A DNA stretch of 64,000 bases, from the NCBI RefSeq assembly GCF_021277265.1, contig NZ_JAJSOH010000015.1:62001-126000 (forward strand), in the 5' to 3' direction. Below the pieces are notes generated by a model. It saw only the letters and a list, made by a program, of their open reading frames with translations. It was not told where the DNA came from and ran no database searches. Within the stretch, counting starts at the first letter, position 1, and every line of letters starts with the position of its first letter. This document shows, in pieces, positions 43,883 to 52,526 of this stretch. The DNA comes from Kineosporia rhizophila (GTDB lineage: Bacteria > Actinomycetota > Actinomycetes > Actinomycetales > Kineosporiaceae). Both the position numbers and the translations under genes were made by a program.

Positions 43883-44655
43883 TCGCCGTACTGCGCCGCA
43901 TCGGCTTCACTCTGGGCCTGCCGGCCGTCCTGCTGGCCCTGTGGTGGGTGCTGAGCGCCAACAGCACCAACTTCTTCTTCCCACCGCTGTCGCAGATCCT
44001 GGAAAGCCTGGTCCAGGAATGGTTCGGCCCGCGACTGAGGGCTGACGCACTGCCCAGCATCCTGCGCCTGCTGGCCGGATACGGCCTGGCCGCCGCGTTC
44101 GCCATCACGCTGGGCCTGCTCATCGGGACCTCCCGCACCGTGCGCGGTTTCCTCGAACCGGTGCTGGAGTTCTTCCGCGCGATCCCGCCCCCGCTGCTGG
44201 TGCCGATCTTCATGCTCATGCTGGGGATCGGCGACCGGATGAAGGTCGTCGTCATCGCCTTCGGCTGCATGTGGCCGATCCTGCTGAACACGGTCGAGGG
44301 GGTGCGGGCCCTCGACGAGGTGCTCAGCGACACCGCCCGCAGCTTCGGCATCACCGGCCGGGCCCGGCTGCGCCACCTGGTGCTGCCCGCGGCCAGCCCG
44401 CAGATCTTCGCCGGTCTGCGGCAGGGCCTTTCGGTGGCGATCATCCTGATGGTGATCAGTGAGCTGTTCGCCGCCTCCAACGGCCTGGGTTTCGCCGTGG
44501 TGCAGGCCCAGCGCAGCTTCGCGATCGCCGAGACCTGGGCCGGGATGCTGATGCTGGGGCTGCTGGGCGTGCTGCTGGCCCTGCTCTTCCGGATCGTGGA
44601 GAACCACCAGCTGGCCTGGTACCACGGCCTGCGCCGGTCGCAGCGTTCCTCCTGA
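43879..44655 (+). CDS. ABC importer permease 2 (SsuC/TauC-like)
   Basis: 258 residues from the GTG at 43879 (overlapping the previous TGA). The frame stays open upstream, but the permease homology starts here. EAA loop: DTARSFGITGRARLRHLVLPAASPQIFAGLR. It differs enough from permease 1 to be a distinct subunit. Confidence 0.88.
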   Translation: MIAVLRRIGFTLGLPAVLLALWWVLSANSTNFFFPPLSQILESLVQEWFGPRLRADALPSILRLLAGYGLAAAFAITLGLLIGTSRTVRGFLEPVLEFFRAIPPPLLVPIFMLMLGIGDRMKVVVIAFGCMWPILLNTVEGVRALDEVLSDTARSFGITGRARLRHLVLPAASPQIFAGLRQGLSVAIILMVISELFAASNGLGFAVVQAQRSFAIAETWAGMLMLGLLGVLLALLFRIVENHQLAWYHGLRRSQRSS

Positions 44656-44682
44656 GACCCTACCCGGGAAGGGAATTCGTCC

Positions 44683-45486
44683 ATGCTCGAGGTCAGCGGC
44701 ATCAAGAAGACGTACGAGAGCAGAGGACGATCGGTCGAGGCCGTCCGCGACCTCACCTTCTCGGTGGGGCAGGGTGAGCTGGTGTGCCTGGTCGGGCCCT
44801 CCGGGTCCGGGAAGACCACCCTGCTCAAGATCATGTCGGGCCTGCTGCAACCCACTTCGGGAGAGGTCGTCCTCGGTGGCCGCCGGGTCGAAGGCCCACC
44901 GCCGGGCCTGGCCCTGGTGTTCCAGGAGTACGGCCGCAGTCTCTTCCCCTGGATGTCGGTGCGCCAGAACGTCGAACTGCCCCTGAAACAGAAGAAACTG
45001 CCCGCCGCCCGGCGCCGGCAGTTGGCCGAGGAAGCGCTGCAGGCGGTCGGCCTGGCCGACGTGCACGGCGCCTTCCCCTGGCAACTGTCCGGCGGCATGC
45101 AGCAGCGGGTCGCGATCGCCCGGGCCATCGCCCACGAGCCGCAGGTGCTGCTCATGGACGAGCCCTTCGCCGCCGTCGACGCCCAGACCCGGGCCGACCT
45201 GGAAGACCTGCTCCGCGAGATCTGGCGCCGGCTGAAGGTCACCGTCCTGTTCGTCACCCACGACATCGACGAGGCGGTCTACCTGGGCCAGCGCGTGCTG
45301 GTCCTGTCCGGCTCACCCACCGTGGTCCAGCAGGACCTGGTCATCGACCTGCCCGACGAGCGCGACCAGCTGAGCACCCGCTCCACGGCCCGTTTCGCCG
45401 AACTGCGGGCCCAGGTCTACGCCCAGATCCACCGGCCGGCCGCGGGCTACGTCAGAACCCCCGCCGACTCGGCCAGATCGCACTGA
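44683..45486 (+). CDS. ABC importer ATPase (SsuB/TauB-like)
   Basis: 267 residues. Walker A GPSGSGKTT, Q-loop FQEYGRSLFPW, signature LSGGMQQRVAIARA, Walker B VLLMDEPFAAVD and the H-loop THDIDEAVYL are all intact. It ends the MarR-controlled transporter operon. Confidence 0.92.
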   Translation: MLEVSGIKKTYESRGRSVEAVRDLTFSVGQGELVCLVGPSGSGKTTLLKIMSGLLQPTSGEVVLGGRRVEGPPPGLALVFQEYGRSLFPWMSVRQNVELPLKQKKLPAARRRQLAEEALQAVGLADVHGAFPWQLSGGMQQRVAIARAIAHEPQVLLMDEPFAAVDAQTRADLEDLLREIWRRLKVTVLFVTHDIDEAVYLGQRVLVLSGSPTVVQQDLVIDLPDERDQLSTRSTARFAELRAQVYAQIHRPAAGYVRTPADSARSH

Positions 45487-45593
45487 AGGGCGTCGTCCCC
45501 CCCCACGCGCAGTGACTCGATGCCGCCAGGCCGGGCACTCATCGCCGGTGCGGTTCGTCTTGATCTGACGAGGGGTAGACGACAGGGGGAGTC

Positions 45594-46826
45594 ATGACGA
45601 ACTCAAAGTATTTCGGCCGCTCTGCGGTAACTGCGTTCGGCCTTGCGGCAGTGCTGGTCACCACGACCCTGGCCGGCGCAACCGCGCAGGCCGCAGGTGC
45701 CGACCGGCCCAAGAACGATCTGCAGCGCACCGCCGACGCGGTGGTCGAGGCCGGGGCGGTGGGCTACCTGGTCCGGGTGAACGACGGGCAGCACGTGCGT
45801 ACTGCGACCGCGGGCCTGGCCGACCTGAACACCCAACGGCGGATGAGGAACAAGGACCAGTACGAGGCGGGCAGCCAGACCAAGACCTTCGTCTCCGTCC
45901 TGACCCTGCAGCTGGTGGCCCAGGGCAAGGTGAAACTTGATGCGCCGGTGGAACAGTACTTGCCGGGCGTGGTGCCCGATGGCCGGAACATCACGGTGCG
46001 GATGCTGCTGCAGCACACCAGCGGCCTGTTCAACTACACCGAGCACGAGAACTTCTTCCCGGGCATCGTGACCGAGCCCAGCCGTGTGATCGCACCGCCG
46101 GAAATCCTGAAGACCGCGTTCGGCCACGAGCCCTACTTCGCGCCGGGCCAGGGCTGGCACTACTCCAACACCAACTACGTCGTAATCGGTGAGATGCTGC
46201 ACGAGCTCACCGGCCGTTCGGTGAAAGACCTGATCCAGCAGCGCATCGCCAAGCCGCTGAAGCTGCGCGACACCTATCTGGCCGACCCGTTCGCCGAAGC
46301 CACCGGTCCGGGCTTCGCCCACGGGTACGCCCTCGAGATCGCCGACGGTGAGTTCACCTACACCGACACCTCCGACTGGTCGCTCAGCTGGGGCGGCGCC
46401 GCGGGTGCCGTGATCTCGACGTCGCGCGACCTGAGTGCCTTCTACGCCGCCCTGCTGTCCGGGAAACTCCTCCCGGCCGCCCAGCTGGCCGAGATGAAGA
46501 AGACCGTCCCGATGGACGAACAGGGCTTCTACCGTTACGGGCTGGGGCTTTTCTCTCAGAAGACGTCCTGTGGCACGGCCTGGGGGCACGACGGCGGCAC
46601 GCTCGGGCACAACTCCATCACCCTGGTCAGCCCTGACGGCAAACGCACGGTCTCGAGTGACGTCAACATCTCCCTGATCATGGTCACCGACAAGAACGAC
46701 CCGGCGCTGGAGGCCTCGGCGCAGGCCTACGGCGAAGCCCAGATTACCGCTGTCTGTGCGATGTTCGGCAAGAAGGTGCCTTCCGCGAGCTATGCGGATG
46801 CTGCGGGGCTGAACGTACTGCGGTAG
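45594..46826 (+). CDS. Secreted serine beta-lactamase-like hydrolase / D,D-carboxypeptidase
   Basis: 410 residues; signal peptide about 1-34 (AQAA). Class C/R61-type active site: S94-x-x-K97 in GSQTKTF, YSN in HYSNTNYVV and a C-terminal HDGG (in place of KTG/HTG). DD-peptidases and esterases of this family act on D-Ala peptides or small esters outside the cell. A GGGGGAG ribosome binding site precedes the ATG and a terminator follows. No resistance genes adjoin, so a peptidase or esterase role is more likely than lactamase. Confidence 0.87.
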   Translation: MTNSKYFGRSAVTAFGLAAVLVTTTLAGATAQAAGADRPKNDLQRTADAVVEAGAVGYLVRVNDGQHVRTATAGLADLNTQRRMRNKDQYEAGSQTKTFVSVLTLQLVAQGKVKLDAPVEQYLPGVVPDGRNITVRMLLQHTSGLFNYTEHENFFPGIVTEPSRVIAPPEILKTAFGHEPYFAPGQGWHYSNTNYVVIGEMLHELTGRSVKDLIQQRIAKPLKLRDTYLADPFAEATGPGFAHGYALEIADGEFTYTDTSDWSLSWGGAAGAVISTSRDLSAFYAALLSGKLLPAAQLAEMKKTVPMDEQGFYRYGLGLFSQKTSCGTAWGHDGGTLGHNSITLVSPDGKRTVSSDVNISLIMVTDKNDPALEASAQAYGEAQITAVCAMFGKKVPSASYADAAGLNVLR

Positions 46827-46836
46827 CCGGCGGTCA

Positions 46837-46867
46837 GGCCCGGCCGCGCGAACGCCGCGACCGGGCC
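46837..46867 (+). terminator. Hairpin after the serine hydrolase gene
   Basis: GGCCCGGCCGCG (46837-46848) pairs with CGCGACCGGGCC (46856-46867) with one mismatch; CCTTTT follows 11 nt later. Confidence 0.65.
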
Positions 46868-46905
46868 GGACCGAGGCCTTTTAATCGGGCCCTTTCAGGC
46901 TGCGG

Positions 46906-47031
46906 CTATGTCTGGGAACGTCTCTCCCAGAGAATCCGCTCGGCCCGGTCCGGATCTCTGACGATCCGGCTCTGGGCGTTCACCCACATGGTGGCGCGGT
47001 CCTTCCGCGTGTAGGTCGCCGCTGTGCTCAC
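46906..47031 (-). CDS. Possible 41-residue small protein
   Basis: GTG at 47031 to TAG at 46906. The product is basic and has no hydrophobic segment (C-terminal half MWVNAQSRIVRDPDRAERIL then WERRSQT). Third codon positions are mostly G or C, which favours coding, but there is no clear ribosome binding site. It faces the Uma2 gene across 46 bp. It may be a remnant. Confidence 0.3.
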   Translation of the reverse strand: MSTAATYTRKDRATMWVNAQSRIVRDPDRAERILWERRSQT

Positions 47032-47077
47032 TGCTGTTGCTGCTCCTATGCTGGGAGACCGCGAACGGAGGGTTGAC

Positions 47078-47656
47078 ATGGCAGCTGAACCACTCTCGCC
47101 TGAGCCGCCTATTGCTCCCGTCGAGGAGTGGACCCCGCAGGACTGGGTGCTTGCCAGGCTGGGCTATTTGTCAGGGCATCGACTGCTGGCGATCGCGGAC
47201 CTCACCGACGTGGACCCATCTGTGGGACGTCTGGAACTGCTGGATGGGGTGCTTCTGGTGACTCCGCATACTGATGTGGATCACACGCGCTGGGCGAGGC
47301 GCCTGGCCAATCAGCTGGATGCGCTGGTTCCGGTCGGCTGCGAGGCTCTCGAGGGCGTGAATGTCTTCGAGCCGGGAACGGATCGCGTGTGTGTCATCCC
47401 GGACGTTGTCGTGGTCCGGACCGACCGGATCGTCCGGGTGCCCGGTCAGGGGGAGGGCGTGTTCCCGGACGGGCTGGAACTCGTCATTGAGATCACCTCT
47501 TCCAACCGGGAGGTCGACCTGGGGTTGAAGCGCCAGCGGTACGAGTTGTGGGGCGTCCCGTACCTGGCGGTGGATCGCTCTGAGGATCCGTATTCGTTCC
47601 TGATCTTCGGCGAATGGCCCGACTGGGCTGCGCCCGTTCTCATGCGTCAGGAATGA
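47078..47656 (+). CDS. Uma2-family (DUF820) putative restriction-endonuclease-fold protein
   Basis: 192 residues from the ATG at 47078 with GGAGGG 5 nt upstream. RLELLDGVLLVTP, DVDHTRWARRLANQL, VIPDVVVVR, LELVIEITSSNREVDLGLKRQRYELWGVPYLAVD: the PD...E-x-S/T...K pattern of the Uma2 nuclease fold is complete. Cellular role unknown; the family is frequent in actinobacteria and cyanobacteria. Confidence 0.88.
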   Translation: MAAEPLSPEPPIAPVEEWTPQDWVLARLGYLSGHRLLAIADLTDVDPSVGRLELLDGVLLVTPHTDVDHTRWARRLANQLDALVPVGCEALEGVNVFEPGTDRVCVIPDVVVVRTDRIVRVPGQGEGVFPDGLELVIEITSSNREVDLGLKRQRYELWGVPYLAVDRSEDPYSFLIFGEWPDWAAPVLMRQE

Positions 47657-47723
47657 GGTGGGCAGCGAGAGCTGAGCCACTGACTTGCCCCTGACGCCGG
47701 TGTCAGGTTCTAGCTTGGCCGAC

Positions 47724-48434
47724 ATGCAGATCAGCGGAAAGAAAGTACTCGTCACCGGCGCCAACCGCGGCCTGGGCAAGGCCTTCGCCGAGGCCCTGGT
47801 GGCCCGCGGCGCCACCACCGTCTACGCCAGTGCCCGTCGCCCCGAACTCGTCGACGTCCCCGGCGTCACCCCCCTCCAGTTGGACATCACCGATCCGGCC
47901 TCGGTCGCGGCCGCGGCCGCCGAGGTGGGCGACCTCGACATCCTGATCAACAACGCCGGCATCTCCACCGACGCCCCGCTGCTCGGTGCTTCCCTCGAGA
48001 ACGTCCGTCGCGAGTTCGACACCAACTTCTGGGGCACCCTCAACGTCACCCGGGCCTTCGCCCCCAGGCTGGCGGGCGGTGCGATCCTGAACGTCATCTC
48101 GGCGCTGAGCTGGTACGTCTTCGCGCCCGCGAACAACGGCTACGCCGCCTCGAAGGCCGCGGAATGGTCGCTCACCAACGGCGTCCGGCTGGAGCTGGCC
48201 GAGCAGAAGACCCAGGTGACCGCCCTGGCCCTGGCCATCGCGGACACCGACATGATGGCCGCCTACGACATCCCCAAGCTCGCCCCCAGCGAGGTGGTCG
48301 CCCTGGCCCTGGACGGCCTCGAGGCCGGCAAACTGGAAGTGATCGGCGACGCGCCGACCGCCAACGTCAAGGCCTCGCTCGCCGGCGACCCGGCTCTGTT
48401 CTATGCCGACATTCCCACGGCGCTCTTCGGCTGA
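47724..48434 (+). CDS. Short-chain dehydrogenase/reductase, paralogue of 7776-8495
   Basis: 236 residues. VTGANRGLGKAF, LQLDITD, NNAGIS, VISALSW and YAASK give a complete SDR site. TAGCTT (47711-47716) ends 7 nt before the ATG and no ribosome binding site is present, so the mRNA is probably leaderless. CCTGAC/GTCAGG arms (47690-47695, 47702-47707) precede it. Unlike its paralogue at 7776, it has no adjacent regulator. Confidence 0.87.
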   Translation: MQISGKKVLVTGANRGLGKAFAEALVARGATTVYASARRPELVDVPGVTPLQLDITDPASVAAAAAEVGDLDILINNAGISTDAPLLGASLENVRREFDTNFWGTLNVTRAFAPRLAGGAILNVISALSWYVFAPANNGYAASKAAEWSLTNGVRLELAEQKTQVTALALAIADTDMMAAYDIPKLAPSEVVALALDGLEAGKLEVIGDAPTANVKASLAGDPALFYADIPTALFG

Positions 48435-48448
48435 TCCCTGAGGCAGGG

Positions 48449-48475
48449 CCGGTCCGGGCGTGGCGTCCAGACCGG
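48449..48475 (+). terminator. Possible hairpin after the SDR gene
   Basis: CCGGTC (48449-48454) and GACCGG (48470-48475) form a short stem 15 nt after the stop. No T-run; weak. Confidence 0.3.
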
Positions 48476-48505
48476 TCACCGTGGGGTCGGCCGACCGCTA
48501 GGTTG

Positions 48506-48527
48506 CATTTCCATGAGCATGGAAATG
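48506..48527. promoter_or_regulatory. 22-bp palindrome spanning the start codon of the ABC exporter
   Basis: CATTTCCATG (48506-48515) and CATGGAAATG (48518-48527) are perfect 10-bp arms around AG. The ATG at 48513 lies inside the left arm. TAGGTT (48499-48504) is 8 nt upstream of that ATG, so the transcript may be leaderless with the operator covering the start. Confidence 0.6.
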
Positions 48528-50372
48528 GCCGCCTGGTCGACGATCGCGGGCGCCCGGTCGGCCCGGGAACGGCAGCCGTTCCGGCCCGGCACCGTGCGCC
48601 GCGTGGTCGCCATGGCTCGCGAGCGCTGGCGTCCGTTCGCCCTGTTCGTGGTGGGCAGCGCGGTGACCGCGGTGCTGTCGGTGGTCACCCCGCTCCTGGC
48701 CGGGTGGGTCGTGGACGCGATCGGCGAGCAGGACAAGGGCGCGGTGGTACGGCTAGCCCTGCTGATCGCCCTCATCGCGGTGGCGGAGGCGGTCCTGGGG
48801 GTGGCGGTGCGCTGGTTGTCGGCGCGCCTGGGTGAGGACCTGATCCTGGATCTGCGCACCCGGGTGTTCGACCACGTGCAGCGCATGCCGCTGGCCTTCT
48901 TCAACCGCACCCGCACCGGTGCCCTGGTCAGCCGGCTGAACAACGACGTCCTGGGGGCGCAGCGGGCCTTCAGCAACACCTTGTCGGGCATCGTCAGCAA
49001 CCTGATCGCGGTCGCCCTGACCGGTGCGGTCATGATCGGGATCTCCTGGCAGGTGACGCTGCTGGCCCTGGTCCTGCTGCCGCTGTTCGTGGTGCCGGCC
49101 CGGATCATGGGCCGGCACCTGGCCCTGCTGTCCCAGGACGCCGCCCAGTTGAACGCGGCCATGACGACCCAGAGCACCGAACGCTTCTCGGCCAGCGGGG
49201 CCGCCCTGGTCAAGCTCTACGGGCGGCCGCAGGACGAGTCGCGGTTCTTCGCCGAGGCGGCCGGACGGGTGCGGGACATCGGGGTGCGCACGGCGGTGCT
49301 GCAGACGGTGCTCATCACCTCCCTGACCCTGGTCTCCGCGCTGGCCCTGGCGCTGGTCTACGGAGTCGGCGGAGTGGCGGCGGTGACCGGGAGCCTGGGG
49401 ACCGGCAGCATCGTGTCCCTGGCCCTGCTGCTGACCCGGCTCTACGCACCCCTGACCGCCCTGGCCAGTGCCCGCATCGACATCATGGGCGCACTGGTCA
49501 GTTTCGACCGGGTGTTCGAGGTGCTGGACCTGGTGCCGCTGATCCAGGAGGCCCCGGACGCCCGCCCGGTTCCCGAGGGACCGGTCAGCGTCGAGTTCCG
49601 CGCTGTGCGCTTCGCCTACCCGAGCGCGGCGGAGGTCTCACTGGCCTCGCTGGAAGATGTCGCGACGCTGGAGACCCGCGGCGGGGCGGAGATCATCCAC
49701 GACGTGTCCTTCCGGGTCGAACCCGGTCAGGTGGTCGCGCTGGTGGGTTCGTCCGGGGCCGGGAAGTCGACGCTGGCGAACCTGCTGGCCCGGCTGTACG
49801 ACGTCAGTTCCGGGCAGATCCTCGTGGGCGACAGCGATGTTCGGCAGTTGCGGACGGATTCGCTGCGCCGCACCGTGGGGGTGGTCAGCCAGGACGGCCA
49901 CTTGTTCCACGAATCCCTGCGCTCCAACCTGCAGTTGGCCCGGCCCGGAGCGAGTGACGAGGAACTGCTGGACGCCCTGCGGCGCAGCCGGCTGGCCGAT
50001 GTGATCGCCGGGCTGCCGGAGGGCCTGGACACGGTCGTGGGGGAGCGCGGCTACCGGTTCTCCGGTGGCGAGAGGCAGCGGCTGACCATCGCCCGACTAC
50101 TGCTGGCGCAGCCCCGGGTGGTGGTCCTGGACGAGGCCACCGCGCACCTGGACTCGGCCTCGGAGGCCGCCGTGCAGGCCGCCCTGGACGAGGCTCTCGA
50201 AGGCCGCACCGCCATCGTCATCGCCCACCGCCTGTCCACCGTCCGCTCGGCCGACCAGATCCTGGTGCTGGAGGCCGGGCGGGTGGTGGAGCGCGGTACG
50301 CACGCCGAACTGCTGGCCCTGGACGGGCGTTACGCCGAGCTGCACCGGACGCAGTTCGCGACCACGAACTGA
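48513..50372 (+). CDS. ABC exporter, fused membrane and ATPase domains
   Basis: 619 residues. Six membrane helices (about 35-330; ENFx-like start RPFALFVVGSAVTAVLSVVTPLLAGWVVDAI) precede the nucleotide-binding domain (about 355-615): Walker A GSSGAGKST, signature FSGGERQRLTIARLLLA, Walker B VVVLDEATAHLD, H-loop AHRLST. Half-transporter that should dimerise; substrate likely lipid or drug. ATGs at 48513, 48519 and 48525 are all in frame; all fall in the palindrome. Confidence 0.9.
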   Translation: MSMEMAAWSTIAGARSARERQPFRPGTVRRVVAMARERWRPFALFVVGSAVTAVLSVVTPLLAGWVVDAIGEQDKGAVVRLALLIALIAVAEAVLGVAVRWLSARLGEDLILDLRTRVFDHVQRMPLAFFNRTRTGALVSRLNNDVLGAQRAFSNTLSGIVSNLIAVALTGAVMIGISWQVTLLALVLLPLFVVPARIMGRHLALLSQDAAQLNAAMTTQSTERFSASGAALVKLYGRPQDESRFFAEAAGRVRDIGVRTAVLQTVLITSLTLVSALALALVYGVGGVAAVTGSLGTGSIVSLALLLTRLYAPLTALASARIDIMGALVSFDRVFEVLDLVPLIQEAPDARPVPEGPVSVEFRAVRFAYPSAAEVSLASLEDVATLETRGGAEIIHDVSFRVEPGQVVALVGSSGAGKSTLANLLARLYDVSSGQILVGDSDVRQLRTDSLRRTVGVVSQDGHLFHESLRSNLQLARPGASDEELLDALRRSRLADVIAGLPEGLDTVVGERGYRFSGGERQRLTIARLLLAQPRVVVLDEATAHLDSASEAAVQAALDEALEGRTAIVIAHRLSTVRSADQILVLEAGRVVERGTHAELLALDGRYAELHRTQFATTN

Positions 50373-50401
50373 ATGCCCCCACGCGGGGCCCGCAGGCGGC
50401 C

Positions 50402-50659
50402 CTAGTCCGAGAACCTCGCGAACAGGTCCTGGATCTTCTCCGCACCATGAATGGGCCCTTGGCTGCGGAAGACCTCGATCTCGAGCTCACCTGACTCGGT
50501 GAACTCGATCTCCCATCGCTCGCCCGGCACGGCGACGGCCACCATGACCGCCTCTGGGCGGATGTTCTGCAGCGTGTAGAAGATCTTGGCCTGCTCGAGC
50601 CGGGCCAGGAAGGCCAGAAAGCCCTTGAGTGTCCCGTCGAAGTCCGGGTCGGAAGTCAT
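50402..50659 (-). CDS. Small immunity-protein-like gene
   Basis: 85 residues from the ATG at 50659. The pattern (FLARLEQAKIFYTLQNIRPEAVMVAVAVPGERWEIEF...GELEIEVFRSQGPIHGAEKIQDLFARFSD) resembles short acidic proteins that serve as immunity partners in contact-dependent toxin systems, seen from memory of similar sequences. No toxin domain is seen beside it. The upstream mini-ORF ends in an ATGA overlap with this start. Confidence 0.65.
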   Translation of the reverse strand: MTSDPDFDGTLKGFLAFLARLEQAKIFYTLQNIRPEAVMVAVAVPGERWEIEFTESGELEIEVFRSQGPIHGAEKIQDLFARFSD

Positions 50660-50763
50660 TGGTCGAATCCTTGGTCTCGCTGGTACTTCTGCCCGTGGCG
50701 AGAGCGCGGGCCCAGCCGCGCACCTTCGCCTGAGTGGCCAGTTTCCAGGCGGCACCAGCCCAC
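50656..50763 (-). CDS. Possible 35-residue ORF coupled to the immunity-like gene
   Basis: A GTG at 50763 lies 6 nt after a perfect AAGGAG (50775-50770). The frame ends in TGA overlapping the next ATG (ATGA), the layout of a translated leader or a truncated upstream gene. The product is short, polar and basic, ending RHGQKYQRDQGFDQ. It may be the tail of a lost toxin gene; no other evidence supports function. Confidence 0.35.
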   Translation of the reverse strand: MGWCRLETGHSGEGARLGPRSRHGQKYQRDQGFDQ

Positions 50764-51075
50764 TGTCATCTCCTTATGTGATGGCGTCGGCCTGGCGCTC
50801 TCGAGGCGACCCCGGTCGTCCTCAATCGGCTTTCTGGTACCTGTCGCACGATGTCGGACGAACCGGGCTCGAGCAGAACACGATTGGGTGAGACGGCGAC
50901 CACAGAGCGTGAGAAACCGAGGGGGTACTGGGGAGAAAAGTTTGCTTTCGCACCAATGGTCGGCCCGGACTCACAGGTAATCTCAAGGAAACGCGGCGCC
51001 GGAGGGGGTTTCCCGGTCGCCCTGCGCGCCGCTTGCATTCCGCAGGTGCGCTCCGAACCAGTGAACGGATCTGCC
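50764..51075. other. Upstream region of the second secreted paralogue (no gene)
   Basis: About 310 bp without a supported gene. Around 50971-51000 it holds TCACAGGTAAT followed by ACGCGGCGCC, matching 13059-13087 upstream of the paralogue at 13165; GCGGCGC/GCGCCGC arms can again form a leader hairpin. The rest shows nothing I can name. Confidence 0.5.
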
Positions 51076-51855
51076 ATGTTCGCCCGTAGCCCGCGACGTC
51101 CTCGTGCCCGCTTCCTCACCGCCATAACGGCGGCCGCTCTGGGAGCCGCGGTACTGCTCACCGGCCCTGGTGGCGAGGGTGCTCAGGCGGCTGCCGCGCA
51201 GAGCGTGTCCGCGCCCCTGACTCAGGTTGCCCCGGCTGCCTACTCGGCCGCCGCGAGGACGCCGCTGCAGATCCTCGAGGCCGCCCGCAAGAAGGCCGGC
51301 AAGGCCAAGTCGGTGCGGGTCCAGGCCACGATCAAGCACACCGACGGCAACATCCGGGTGGACCTGCGGGTCACGAAGGACGGCAAGGCCACCGGAAGCC
51401 TCTCCACGCCCGCGGACGGCTCGATGAAGCTGATCCTGGTCAGCCAGAAGAAGGGTTTCTTCAAGCCGGGCGCGGACATGCTCGAGAAGATCACCGGCGG
51501 CGACGCGCAGGCGAAGGCGCTGCTGGCCGGGCGGTGGATCGAGTTCCACCAGGGCGAGGGCCTGGACGACTTCTTCGGGCTGGCCTCGATGAAGACGTAC
51601 ACCCAGGACGTCTTCACCCTGTCCGGTCCGGAGAGCGGCCTGGTCAAGGTCAAGGGCAGGACGGTCAAGGGCTACAAGAAGACGATCGGCCTGAAGGAGC
51701 GGGGCGTCCAGGGCACGCTCCTGATCGCCGCGGACGGCACGGACCGGCTGGCCGGCTACCAGGACCCGCAGGGCCGGATGACTTTCACCGACTGGAACAA
51801 GAAGGTCGTGGTCAAGGCCCCGGCGAACCCGCTGAAGGCGGCCGACTTCTCCTGA
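51076..51855 (+). CDS. Secreted protein of unknown function, paralogue of 13165-13962
   Basis: 259 residues from the ATG at 51076 (AACGGA upstream as in the paralogue). Signal peptide with AQA cleavage. The same blocks occur as in the 13-kb copy: SVSAPLTQ, AYSAAARTP.QIL.AAR, KATGSLSTP.DGSMKLILVS, LAGRWIEF, EGLDD, KTYTQDVFTL, SGLVKVKG, VKGYKKTIGLKERG and VKAPANPL. Divergence is spread evenly, so both copies look functional. Confidence 0.85.
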   Translation: MFARSPRRPRARFLTAITAAALGAAVLLTGPGGEGAQAAAAQSVSAPLTQVAPAAYSAAARTPLQILEAARKKAGKAKSVRVQATIKHTDGNIRVDLRVTKDGKATGSLSTPADGSMKLILVSQKKGFFKPGADMLEKITGGDAQAKALLAGRWIEFHQGEGLDDFFGLASMKTYTQDVFTLSGPESGLVKVKGRTVKGYKKTIGLKERGVQGTLLIAADGTDRLAGYQDPQGRMTFTDWNKKVVVKAPANPLKAADFS

Positions 51856-51875
51856 CTGCCCGCCTCTTTCAGCGG

Positions 51876-52526
51876 TCAGCTGCGCAGATAGGTCAGGACG
51901 GCGAGCACCCGGCGGTGGCCGTCGGCCTCGGGCAGGTCGAGCTTGGTGAAGATGTTGCCGATGTGCTTGGCCACCGCGGCGTCGCTGACGCCGAGACTGC
52001 GGGCGATGGAAGGGTTGTTGTGGCCTTCGGCCATCTGCCCGAGCACCTCGCGTTCCCGGGTGGTCAGCCGCTCGAGCGGGCTCGTGGTGTGCCGGCGGTT
52101 CAGCAACTGTCGCACCACGTCGGGGTCGATGACGGTCTCGCCGGCCGCGACCCGGGAGACCGCGTCGGAGAAGTCGGCGATCTCGCCGACGCGGTCCTTG
52201 AGCAGGTAGCCGACCCCGGCCCGGCCGGACGGGCCGAGCAGTTCGGCGGCGTACGCGGTGGCCGCGTACTGCGAGAGCACGAGCACCGCCGCGCTGGGGT
52301 CGCCGGCGCGAAGGGTCACGGCGGCCCGCAGCCCTTCGTCGGTGAAACTGGGCGGCATGCGCACATCGGTGATGACCAGATCGGGCCGGTGCTCCCGGGC
52401 GGCCGCGATCATCGAGTCGCCGTCGCCGACCGCCGCGACCACGGCGTGGCCGAGTCCTTCGAGCAGGCTGACGAGGCCGGCCCGCATGAGCGCGGCGTCC
52501 TCGGCGAGCACTATGCGTAGAGACAC
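51876..52526 (-). CDS. LuxR-type (NarL-family) response regulator
   Basis: 216 residues from a GTG. Receiver domain with phospho-acceptor Asp54 (LVITDVRMPP) and Lys in YLLKD; C-terminal LuxR helix-turn-helix LTTREREVLGQMAEGHNNPSIARSLGVSDAAVAKHIGNIFTKLDL. Overlaps the sensor kinase gene by 16 nt. Target genes unknown; the membrane protein at the head of the operon is a candidate. Confidence 0.93.
   Translation of the reverse strand: MSLRIVLAEDAALMRAGLVSLLEGLGHAVVAAVGDGDSMIAAAREHRPDLVITDVRMPPSFTDEGLRAAVTLRAGDPSAAVLVLSQYAATAYAAELLGPSGRAGVGYLLKDRVGEIADFSDAVSRVAAGETVIDPDVVRQLLNRRHTTSPLERLTTREREVLGQMAEGHNNPSIARSLGVSDAAVAKHIGNIFTKLDLPEADGHRRVLAVLTYLRS

Noticed and set aside
45594..46826. Calling the serine hydrolase a beta-lactamase resistance gene
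   Set aside because: The SxxK, YSN and HDG motifs fit DD-peptidases and esterases equally well and no resistance context is present.
47690..47707. CCTGAC-N6-GTCAGG as a fourth CouR-like operator
   Set aside because: Spacing and inner bases differ from ATCAGGAAWCCTGAY and the SDR is outside the pathway.
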